Positions 17,535-24,626 of a stretch of DNA of 64,000 nt are shown one piece after another. The translations under genes and the position numbers were made by a program. The notes under the pieces were generated by a model that saw only the letters and a program-made list of their open reading frames with translations, was not told where the DNA came from and searched no databases. Origin of the DNA: Polyangiaceae bacterium (GTDB lineage Bacteria > Myxococcota_A > Polyangia > Polyangiales > Polyangiaceae); assembly GCA_016715885.1 (NCBI GenBank), contig JADJXL010000025.1, positions 806,001 through 870,000 on the forward strand, read 5' to 3'. Position 1 is the stretch's first letter, and each line of letters starts with the position of its first letter.

Positions 17535-18506
17535 TTGATTACGGAAGAGGCCTTCGAGGCCATTGCCGACGCCGTCGATGAAGGAAGACGGCGCCGAATG
17601 GAACTCGGCGGATCCATCGTCGCGCTCGAAAACAAGGACCATACGCTCGTGGCTTATGCCGTTCCAACGGGGCCTCGAGCCGATCAAGGCCCCGGGCATT
17701 TGCGCACCGATGCCGACTTTCAAAACCACGCCCTCGCCGCCATTCGCGGACGACTGCCCCAACTCACCTACGTGGGTGATTGGCACGTACACCCGATGTG
17801 GTTGCCCGCGCTGTCGGGCACGGATCAATCCACCGCCGAACGCATTTTGCGTGAAGACGGCGCAACCCGCAATCATCTCCTCCTGCTCCTGGGGACCGCG
17901 AAGGCCAAAGCTGCCCCGATCGTGCTCGCCTTCATGGTTCGTATGGACGATGCGGGTTTCCTCCAGGTGGACGAAATACCGCTCGAACGTGTCAGGCGCG
18001 ATTCCGACGCCGTCGTTGCGCAATTGGGTCGGCCATTGCCGCCGCTCGAGGAGCTCCTCGCAGACGTGAAAACCGGCGATACTCCCGTCCAGCACCGGGG
18101 AGCGAATCGAATTCACGCGGACCTCGAAATGGTCCAGAAAGATCTTCGAGCACAAACCAGCCCCTGGGGTTCGGGCGACATGCTCGGAGCCGTCATTCGT
18201 CGGGGCAAACGCGAAGCATTCGTCTTGTTTCCGCCCGAATACCCGCTCGGAGCCCCGCAAGTTTTCGCCGGATCGCTCGAGCGTGGGCCGCTCCGCCCCA
18301 TTCCATTGCGATATGGTTGGAGCAGCTTGCATTGCCTGGCAGACATCGTGGAAGTCGCGCTGCAACCACCGGCTCCTCGCCCCACGCCCGAACCGCCATC
18401 CATGTTGGGAAAATTCATCAGTGACGCATTGACCTTCATGGGTGTTCCAACGCGCCAAACCTATCACCGCTCCCTTCCGCCGAAGAAAAAAGAGGTACGA
18501 CCGTGA
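17535..18506 (+). CDS. JAB/JAMM metallopeptidase with extra C-terminal E2-like region
   Basis: The 323-aa protein, starting at a TTG, carries a complete JAMM zinc motif: Glu23 (MELGG), His84 and His86 in GDWHVHP, Ser94 and Asp97 (LSGTD). JAB peptidases of such operons mature or remove ubiquitin-like modifiers. After about residue 190 comes a second region with FPPEYPLGAPQVFAGS and YGWSSLHCLADIVEVAL. It resembles the YP-x4-P turn and final helices of an E2/RWD fold, and I see no convincing catalytic cysteine in the usual place; this domain call is an inference. The C terminus is Pro- and Lys-rich. The stop overlaps the E1 start (GTGA). Confidence 0.82.
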   Translation: MITEEAFEAIADAVDEGRRRRMELGGSIVALENKDHTLVAYAVPTGPRADQGPGHLRTDADFQNHALAAIRGRLPQLTYVGDWHVHPMWLPALSGTDQSTAERILREDGATRNHLLLLLGTAKAKAAPIVLAFMVRMDDAGFLQVDEIPLERVRRDSDAVVAQLGRPLPPLEELLADVKTGDTPVQHRGANRIHADLEMVQKDLRAQTSPWGSGDMLGAVIRRGKREAFVLFPPEYPLGAPQVFAGSLERGPLRPIPLRYGWSSLHCLADIVEVALQPPAPRPTPEPPSMLGKFISDALTFMGVPTRQTYHRSLPPKKKEVRP

Positions 18507-19414
18507 CGATTCTCCCCTCCAAAGCGCACGATGACCATGCACCCGATGCTCCGGTAATGGATCCGTCCCGCTATCGTGACCGCATTGCGGCTTTGCCTGG
18601 CGCCTCGGTGCTCGAACAAAAAACCGCGGCTCTCGTGGGCCTTGGTTCCGTCGGTTCCGACCTCGGCGCCAAACTCGTGCGCCTCGGCGTCCGAGTCATC
18701 GGATGCGATCCCGACATTCTCGCAGTGGAAAACCTCGTTCGTTGGGGGCTCCAGGCGTCGATCGAAAACGATGCGGGAAAACGTAAGGCGATTGTTTGGC
18801 AAAGCACGCTTCAACGCACGGTGCCCAACGCTCGCGTCGAAGGGCATGCCATCGATGTCGTGCGCCAAGGCGCCGCATTCAATCGCTTGCTCGCCGAAGC
18901 GCGCCCTGATTTGCTCATCGCTGCGACCGACACGCGGGATTCGCGCCGCACGGTCAATGCCATGGCAGCACATTACGATATTCCTGCGCTTTTCGTGGCA
19001 CTATCGGACGGCGCTTCGAGCGTGCGTATCGAAGTCGTGGAAAACGCTCGCCGAGGACCATGTCACTTGTGTTCCATGTACGCCGAAGGAATGCTTTTCG
19101 GCGAAAACGCCAAACGGTCGCGCATGCCCTACGCATCCGACACATTGCCCGAACCCGTCGCCGTTCCAGCGCTCCCCGTCGACATTGCATTGGGTACCGC
19201 AATCGCCACGCGCATTGCACTGTTGCTTCTCGCGGGTGCAGATTGGCGAGCATTCATGAAAAACGGCGAACAACAAGGAAACGTGCTGTTTCTATCCATG
19301 CGCCCGGATCACTGGATTTTCGAGGGCGCTTACGATCGCCTCGTGTATGAAGTAGGCCGATTCGTAGAATGTCCGTGTTGTGGATCTCGCGAGCGGGAGG
19401 GCGCACATGAATAG
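18503..19414 (+). CDS. E1-like ThiF-family activating enzyme
   Basis: The 303-aa protein starts at a GTG coupled to the JAB stop. The adenylation domain is clear: nucleotide loop GLGSVGSDLGAKLVRLGV (GLGSVG at 46-51), acidic Asp69 in GCDPD, then ENLVRW (Asn77, Arg80), and later IAATDTRDSRR. Two cysteine pairs, C187-x2-C190 (GPCHLC) and C290/C293 (ECPCCG), look like the structural zinc site of ThiF/MoeB proteins. The only other cysteine is Cys68, so a separate catalytic cysteine is not evident. It may adenylate only, or pass the modifier directly to the E2. The stop overlaps the next gene's start. Confidence 0.87.
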   Translation: MTILPSKAHDDHAPDAPVMDPSRYRDRIAALPGASVLEQKTAALVGLGSVGSDLGAKLVRLGVRVIGCDPDILAVENLVRWGLQASIENDAGKRKAIVWQSTLQRTVPNARVEGHAIDVVRQGAAFNRLLAEARPDLLIAATDTRDSRRTVNAMAAHYDIPALFVALSDGASSVRIEVVENARRGPCHLCSMYAEGMLFGENAKRSRMPYASDTLPEPVAVPALPVDIALGTAIATRIALLLLAGADWRAFMKNGEQQGNVLFLSMRPDHWIFEGAYDRLVYEVGRFVECPCCGSREREGAHE

Positions 19415-19697
19415 CGAAACGCTCTTGTGGATCATCGTCGTATTGGGCATCGTCTGGAAAATCGTCGCCCACGTGCGGTCGGTGCAAAACGTAGAGAACC
19501 GCGGCGCTTCCACGCAAGCGTCGATGCCACCAGTGACGCACGCGCCAAGGCTCGCGCCGCAGTCTACGCACACGCGCGTGCACACGCCAGAGCCCACACG
19601 CGTGCCCGTGCAGCCGCGTGCGCCGATGCGTGTGGAGCAAAGGCAATCCCATCGGGGCGTACCGAAAACGAATTGTTACGGCGAACTGGAGGATTGA
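19407..19697 (+). CDS. Small single-pass membrane protein
   Basis: This 96-aa protein begins at ATG 19407, inside the end of the E1 gene, with GGGAGG just upstream. An N-terminal membrane helix (ETLLWIIVVLGIVWKIVAHV) is followed by an extended Pro/Thr/Arg-rich tail with several TP and VP motifs and little predicted structure. Its stop overlaps the ATG of the reverse transcriptase (TGATG). It sits exactly between the conjugation genes and the adaptation genes. It could anchor the system to the membrane or be a target, and nothing in the sequence says which. Confidence 0.7.
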   Translation: MNSETLLWIIVVLGIVWKIVAHVRSVQNVENRGASTQASMPPVTHAPRLAPQSTHTRVHTPEPTRVPVQPRAPMRVEQRQSHRGVPKTNCYGELED

Positions 19698-21067
19698 TGC
19701 GACGTCTTTTTGATCTCGCGCGCCCAGCGCCGCTTCTCGCCTATTTCGCCGACGTACGCAAACGCAGCCGAGCTCCCGGCGTCGACGGAGTCACGCCCGA
19801 GGCCTATGCGCAAAACCTCGACGCGCGCATCGAGCGACTGAGCGCAAAGGTTCTCGACGGCTCCTGGGTTCCCACGCGGCTTCTTCGACTTCGGCGGGCC
19901 AAACCCGGCGGCGGGATCCGCGTGCTGTCCATTCCCACCGTCGAGGATCGAATCGTGGTGGAAATGCTTCGCGCCGGGCTCGAACCCATCATCGAGCCGA
20001 AGCTTCATCCGGCTGCATTTGCCTATCGACCAGGCCGTTCGGCGCATACGGCGGTCGATGCGGTGGCGAAGGCCATCGAGCGCGGCGCGACGTGGGTGGC
20101 GATCGCGGATGTCAGGGATTTTTTCGATACGGTGCGCATTCGACCGATTCTCGAAACGTTCGAGGATCTTCCGTGCGATCCGGCGCTCGTACGACTGCTC
20201 GACAAGGTTCTTGCCGGCCATGCGTTGCAACCAGGTCGGGGCCTTGCACAAGGTTCATCATTGTCGCCATTATTGTCGAACGTCGTCATGTTGCCATTCG
20301 ATCGAAACCTGCACACGGCGGGTTTCGACCTCGTGCGATATTGCGACAATTTGTGCGTTCCGGCAGCGTCGAAAGAGCTTGCGGAAAAGGCCCTCGCACT
20401 CATGCATCGGGAAACCGGGCAGCTCGGTTTGTCGCTCAAGGTGGAGGTTTCACGGGCTACGCCCGTCGAGCAAGGTTTTTTGTGGCTGGGATTTTGGCTT
20501 GCGGCAAAAGGCAGGCGCGTCAGCGACGGGGCTCTCCAGGCACTCGCGTCGCGTGCCAATGCAGCGGGGCAAGGTATCCCGGGGCAATTGCTTCGTGCGC
20601 GGTTGACCCCCATCGTACGAGGGTGGACGCAATACTTCGACGCGACGATTCCAGCGGAATTCGATTTTGGGCCTCACGACGCATTGATTCGAGAGCTGAT
20701 CGCCGAAAGCTCGCTCGGAGGTGTCGCGATTTCGGAAGCACCGAAAGATGCCGGCTCGGTCGTCGATACCTTGGTGGATCTCGAGATGGACGATGATCCG
20801 TGGTCGTGGGAGACGTCCGGCAATGCCGGCGAAGCGGAACACGTCGAGCCATCCTCGGCGGATGCGCTCTTGCGAGATGCCGATCGTTTGGCTACGGCGG
20901 GGCAATTCGAGGCTGCGCAGGAGAAATGGGAAGCTGCGCAGCGATTGGACGAAACCACCGCAGCGATGAACGACGCGCCCGGGCCCGTCGAGCCGGTATG
21001 GGACGAAGAGCGGCTCGAAGTTTTCATTGGGCTTTTTGTGCGGGTCAAGAATCGTTCGACGTCATGA
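19697..21067 (+). CDS. CRISPR-associated reverse transcriptase
   Basis: The 456-aa protein has group-II-intron-like RT blocks in order: APGVDGVTPEAY, KPGGGIRVLSIPTVEDRIV, AAFAYRPGRSAHTAV, motif A IADVRDFFDTV (Asp138), GLAQGSSLSPLLSN, and motif C. Motif C reads RYCDN (215-218), so the usual second aspartate of YxDD is asparagine. There is no intron RNA or endonuclease domain around it. A C-terminal extension of about 110 residues includes a TPR-like helix pair (DALLRDADRLATAGQFEAA). RTs beside cas1 allow spacers to be taken from RNA. GGAGG precedes the ATG, and the end overlaps the next gene by ATGA. Confidence 0.9.
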   Translation: MRRLFDLARPAPLLAYFADVRKRSRAPGVDGVTPEAYAQNLDARIERLSAKVLDGSWVPTRLLRLRRAKPGGGIRVLSIPTVEDRIVVEMLRAGLEPIIEPKLHPAAFAYRPGRSAHTAVDAVAKAIERGATWVAIADVRDFFDTVRIRPILETFEDLPCDPALVRLLDKVLAGHALQPGRGLAQGSSLSPLLSNVVMLPFDRNLHTAGFDLVRYCDNLCVPAASKELAEKALALMHRETGQLGLSLKVEVSRATPVEQGFLWLGFWLAAKGRRVSDGALQALASRANAAGQGIPGQLLRARLTPIVRGWTQYFDATIPAEFDFGPHDALIRELIAESSLGGVAISEAPKDAGSVVDTLVDLEMDDDPWSWETSGNAGEAEHVEPSSADALLRDADRLATAGQFEAAQEKWEAAQRLDETTAAMNDAPGPVEPVWDEERLEVFIGLFVRVKNRSTS

Positions 21068-22194
21068 CGGCCGGAGATGCTGGGCGCCGAAATGCCGCGC
21101 CCATGTCGCGACCCGTAGGGGCCACGGACGTCCGGCTGCATCTGATGGGACGAGGCAGCATTGCGGTGCGCCCACGATTTCCGGACGGATCCTGCTTGCT
21201 CGGGGTGATTGACATCGATGATCGAGAAGCTCCGCCGAGTCCGGAAGCTCGAGCGTTCGCGTACCGAATATGCCACGTAGCGCGTGCATGGCAATGGACC
21301 GCTTTGCTCGAAACGACGGGCGGTCGTGGATTGCATGTATGGGTGCCTCTAGAAAGCCGCATGAAAGCCGATGTCGTGCACGCGGCGCTCGAAGCCCTGG
21401 TGCACATTGCCGGACCCGTTCCCGAAGGGGTGCATTGCGAGATTCTTCCGGGACGAACGGACGCTCCGGATTTGCACGGACAAACGATGACCTTGCCGCT
21501 CGGTGTGCATGTCGAAACCGGCGTTCGGAGTCGGCTACATCTGCCCGATGGGGAGGACGTCGATTCCGATTTGAACGAGCTTTCGCGCGCACGTGCGACC
21601 GCGCCCGAGCGATTGAAAGAGGCGACGACCCTTTCGCCCCGAGCTCCAGAACCATCGCATGCGGCGGCTGAACCATTGCCGGATTGGTCGCGGTATGGGC
21701 GCGGCGTGGAGCGAATCATGGCGGGGTGTGCGATCTTGCGACACCTTGCCGAAAAAGCGCGCGACATGGGTCACCTGAACCATGGTGAGCGATTGAGTTT
21801 GCTGTATAGCCTCGGGCACCTCGATGCGCCTGGCGCGCAGGCCATTCATGCCATCATTCGACCGTGCGGGAATTATGATGCGGTCGAGACGTCGCGACAA
21901 ATCGCCAATCTTCGAGGGTTGCCCGTGAGTTGTACGCGGCTTCGCGAGAAACACGCGACGCCGGAATTGGTGCCCTTGTGTCGGTGCGATTTCGGCGATT
22001 TGCGACATCGCGGTGGATACGCAACGCCGCTGCTGCATGCAGGCGCATTTCGCCGCGAGTGGCGAGGGGTACTTCGCGAACGGCGCGAAGCGGAGGCCGC
22101 CTTGAAAACGGAGCAGGACGTTGGAGTCCGTGTAGCAACGGAAAATGGCGAGGGAGTCGTGCTCAGGGGCTTGCCCCCTCACGAATGGGCTTGA
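21064..22194 (+). CDS. CRISPR-associated primase-polymerase (CAPP)
   Basis: The 376-aa protein shows archaeo-eukaryotic primase motifs: the metal-binding VIDIDD (Asp50/Asp52), the TTGGRGLHVWVPL strand with His91, and a downstream stretch with DLHGQTMTLPLGVH. The C-terminal half resembles the PriCT/PriL-like iron-sulphur region with four spaced cysteines (MAGCAIL, IIRPCGNYD, VSCTRLREKH, LCRCDF). CAPP enzymes synthesise DNA and primers and sit next to RT and cas1-cas2 in type III adaptation modules. Here RT and PrimPol are separate polypeptides, not fused to Cas1. It overlaps the RT by 4 bases and stops 4 bases before cas1. Confidence 0.88.
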   Translation: MTAGDAGRRNAAPMSRPVGATDVRLHLMGRGSIAVRPRFPDGSCLLGVIDIDDREAPPSPEARAFAYRICHVARAWQWTALLETTGGRGLHVWVPLESRMKADVVHAALEALVHIAGPVPEGVHCEILPGRTDAPDLHGQTMTLPLGVHVETGVRSRLHLPDGEDVDSDLNELSRARATAPERLKEATTLSPRAPEPSHAAAEPLPDWSRYGRGVERIMAGCAILRHLAEKARDMGHLNHGERLSLLYSLGHLDAPGAQAIHAIIRPCGNYDAVETSRQIANLRGLPVSCTRLREKHATPELVPLCRCDFGDLRHRGGYATPLLHAGAFRREWRGVLRERREAEAALKTEQDVGVRVATENGEGVVLRGLPPHEWA

Positions 22195-22198
22195 ACAT

Positions 22199-23229
22199 AT
22201 GGAGCGAAAAACCATTTATGTGACGCGTCAAGGCGCGAAGCTGCAACGCGTGGACGGGCAGCTCGGGGTGTACATCGACCGGACGTTGTTGGATCGCTTC
22301 GCCCCGAATGAAATCGACCAAGTGCTGCTTTTTGGCAACGTGCAGGTGAGCACGCAGGCGATTTCGCTCTTGTTCAAACATGGCGTGCACGTGAGTTTCT
22401 TTTCCACGTCGGCTCGGTACCGCGGTCAATTGGTGGCGCCGGAATCGGGCAATGTCTTCGTGCGTTTGGCGCAGCATGCGCGCTACATGGACGCGGCGTT
22501 CCGGCTGGAGCTGTCGCGAGCGCTCATTCGATCGAAAATCGGGGCCGGCAGGCTGCTGGTGCGCCGTTTTGCGCGAAACCATCCGGCGGCCGCCGAGGTG
22601 ATGGACGAATGTGCGCAGTTTCTTGCGGCTTCCGTGGATGCACTGGATGGCGTGAGGGATTGGATGCGCTGCGAGGCGTCGAGGGAGCTGCGGCAGCGCG
22701 ATATTTTCAAGCATTCGACGTGATGGTGCAGCCGCCGTTTCGATTCGAGCGCCGCTCGAAGCATCCGGCACACAACTCGGTCAATGCTCTGCTCAATTTG
22801 GGCTATACGTTGCTCACGGGGGAAATTGCGGGAAAACTCGAGCATGCCGGGTTCGACCCGCGGGTAGGGTATTACCATGGGGTGCGTTGTGGCAGGTCGA
22901 GCTTGGCGCTCGACGTCATCGAGCCGCATCGGGCGGATGTCATCGATCGCTTGACGTTGTCGATTTTGAATCGGCGGATGCTCGGCGTCGACGATTTCGA
23001 GGACAAACGGGAGCACGGCATTCGGCTTGCTCCAGACGCGCTACGGCGGTATTTGTCGCTGTACGAACATGCGATGGGAGAAGCATCTGCCGAGGGAAAT
23101 AGCCCGCGAGCACGTATTCGGCAAAGCGTGGAGGCATTGCGTCGGGCCGTGATGGCGGGACACGCGAAAGAGAGTACGGTCGAGACGAATTTGACGATAA
23201 ACGCGCAGGGTTTCGAGGGCGGCACATGA
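22199..23229 (+). CDS. cas1: Cas1 integrase, one-base frameshift
   Basis: Cas1 inserts new spacers at the leader end of the array together with Cas2. The N-terminal part runs ERKTIYVTRQGAKLQ to about DECAQFLAAS in one frame. From about 22650 the family match continues in the -1 frame as LDALRGVEGAAAARYF with the catalytic Glu, then RSKHPAHNSVNALLNLGYT, YYHGVRCGRSSLALDV (catalytic His and Asp/Glu) and DRLTLSILNRR. All active-site residues are therefore present, but one base appears to be missing between about 22640 and 22665. The first frame would end at 22723. The stop overlaps cas2 (ATGA). Confidence 0.88.
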
Positions 23230-23500
23230 ATGCACTGCTCGTGGCATACGACATTCCGGACGATCGGCGTCGAGGTTTGGTGGCGAAGGGGCTATTGCGG
23301 GTGGGTCGGCGCGTGCAATACAGTGTTTTTCTGGTACGCGACGGAGCGCCTCGGGATGTGGTGGGCATCAGGCTCCGTTGATTTCGGTGGCGGAGGATGA
23401 CGTACGGGTTCATCCGCTTTGTGCGGCGTGTGAAGCGAAGGCGGTGCTGCTGGGGCGAGCGGGCAGCGGGCTGGCGAGGGCATCGTTTCGGGTGATTTGA
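23226..23500 (+). CDS. cas2: Cas2, one-base frameshift
   Basis: The start MNALLVAYDIPDDRRR followed by VGRRVQYSVFLVR is the ferredoxin-like core of Cas2, including the conserved YDI Asp and the QYSVF strand. Translation as written stops at 23381. From about 23375 the -1 frame carries on with PLISVAEDDVRVHPLC-AAC and a C-terminal ARASFRVI, ending at 23500. This restores a normal length of about 90 residues if one base is missing near 23360-23375. With cas1 also frameshifted, either both calls are sequencing errors or acquisition was lost recently. The right leader begins 10 bases downstream. Confidence 0.8.
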
Positions 23501-23510
23501 GCGTGTTGGT

Positions 23511-23789
23511 CGATTTTTGTTTACAGGCGGGAAGTTCTGGGAGAAAGTGTGGGTGGTCGGTGCCAAGCCGGCCGAGTTGGTCTGTGAAAGCTGGAAACGC
23601 TAACCTCGTACAGTACCCAAAACCCGGGGGGGTTAGCGCTTTGTGCCAACCCCGCGAAATCGCAGGAGATTGGCGCGATTCGCACCCCGTTGCGGGGTCG
23701 TGATCGGAGCCGCTGAGCTTGCTGTTGGGGTGAGGTCAGCGATTCCGGTGCTGCAGAGCCTACAAAACAAGCCGGTTGCGGGGAGGTCT
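23511..23789 (+). promoter_or_regulatory. Leader of the right CRISPR array
   Basis: This is the inverted 279-bp counterpart of the left leader, ending exactly at the first repeat. It includes the hairpin ACCCCG-ttg-CGGGGT at 23684-23698, the GTACAGTACCCAAAACCC block and GGTGAGGTCAGCGATTCCG. Similarity to the left copy is high along the whole length, with scattered substitutions concentrated at the outer end. It lies directly after cas2 and should drive rightward transcription of the right array and receive new spacers. Confidence 0.85.
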
Positions 23790-24514
23790 CCCGCAACGGG
23801 TTCGCCCGCTCAAAGGGCATTGAAACGAGAATGCGGAATTTTAGCAGCTCATGCTGCACAGCCTTTCCCGCAACGGGTTCGCCCGCTCAAAGGGCATTGA
23901 AACAGGGGCGGGGAGCTTTTGCGGGCAGCCCCGGTACCCACGACCCGCAACGGGTTCGCCCGCTCAAAGGGCATTGAAACAGCATTTTTCCGCGCATGCC
24001 CGTTGGCTTTCCGTATCGGCCCGCAACGGGTTCGCCCGCTCAAAGGGCATTGAAACAAGGTGAGTTTCATGGTCAAGGCTCCTTGTGTTATCCCGCAACG
24101 GGTTCGCCCGCTCAAAGGGCATTGAAACGGCATCGGCGCAGTCGCACCGCCCTTCTTGATCACGAACTCCCGCAACGGGTTCGCCCGCTCAAAGGGCATT
24201 GAAACTTCGTAATGGTGCATGCCTGTTGCGGGGTTTTGCCCCCCGCAACGGGTTCGCCCGCTCAAAGGGCATTGAAACAGGCCAAAATATCATCGTTGGG
24301 ATCGACGACGGGCGCGCCCCCGCAACGGGTTCGCCCGCTCAAAGGGCATTGAAACTTTGTATTGCCACCCAGATAATCTGGGGGTTCATACAATAAGCCC
24401 GCAACGGGTTCGCCCGCTCAAAGGGCATTGAAACATGAAACACACGCCGGAGCAGGTTTTGGGAGGATCTGTTACAACCCGCAACGGGTTCGCCCGCTCA
24501 AAGGGCATTGAAAC
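23790..24514 (+). CRISPR. Right CRISPR array, 10 repeats of 37 nt, 9 spacers
   Basis: Repeats start at 23790, 23867, 23944, 24020, 24092, 24169, 24242, 24319, 24398 and 24478, all apparently identical, beginning CCCGCAACGGG and ending GGGCATTGAAAC. Spacers are 35-43 nt (40, 40, 39, 35, 40, 36, 40, 42, 43). The uniform repeats and regular spacers make this the better-preserved of the two arrays. Transcription runs rightwards from the leader, toward the type III effector genes. After the last repeat come 30 bases and a degenerate repeat fragment. Confidence 0.98.
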
Positions 24515-24544
24515 GAAAAAGTGTACATAGCAAAGCCTAATTAT

Positions 24545-24562
24545 CGCAACCGGTTCGTCCAC
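24545..24562 (+). repeat. Degenerate CRISPR repeat fragment at the distal end of the right array
   Basis: CGCAACCGGTTCGTCCAC matches the CGCAACGGGTTCGCCCGC part of the repeat at 15 of 18 positions. The CAACCGG substitution is shared with the remnant at 15542-15568 at the far end of the left array. It marks the eroded trailer end. Confidence 0.6.
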
Positions 24563-24591
24563 GCGTCGGTGCGTCCAGGTAAACCATTTCC

Positions 24592-24620
24592 TTGACAGAC
24601 CGTCAGCTTCGCTTCATTCT
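24592..24620 (+). promoter_or_regulatory. Probable sigma70-type promoter
   Basis: TTGACA at 24592-24597 lies about 17 bases before a weak CATTCT, just ahead of the GTG at 24627. The same block (CATTTCCTTGACAGACCG) occurs before the paralogous fragment at 35078, so it belongs to that gene family. Confidence 0.5.
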
Positions 24621-24626
24621 CCGGCC

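Noticed and set aside
19697..21067. Group II intron at the reverse transcriptase
   Set aside because: The RT lacks maturase/endonuclease domains, there is no intron RNA structure around it, and it overlaps genes on both sides in an operon.
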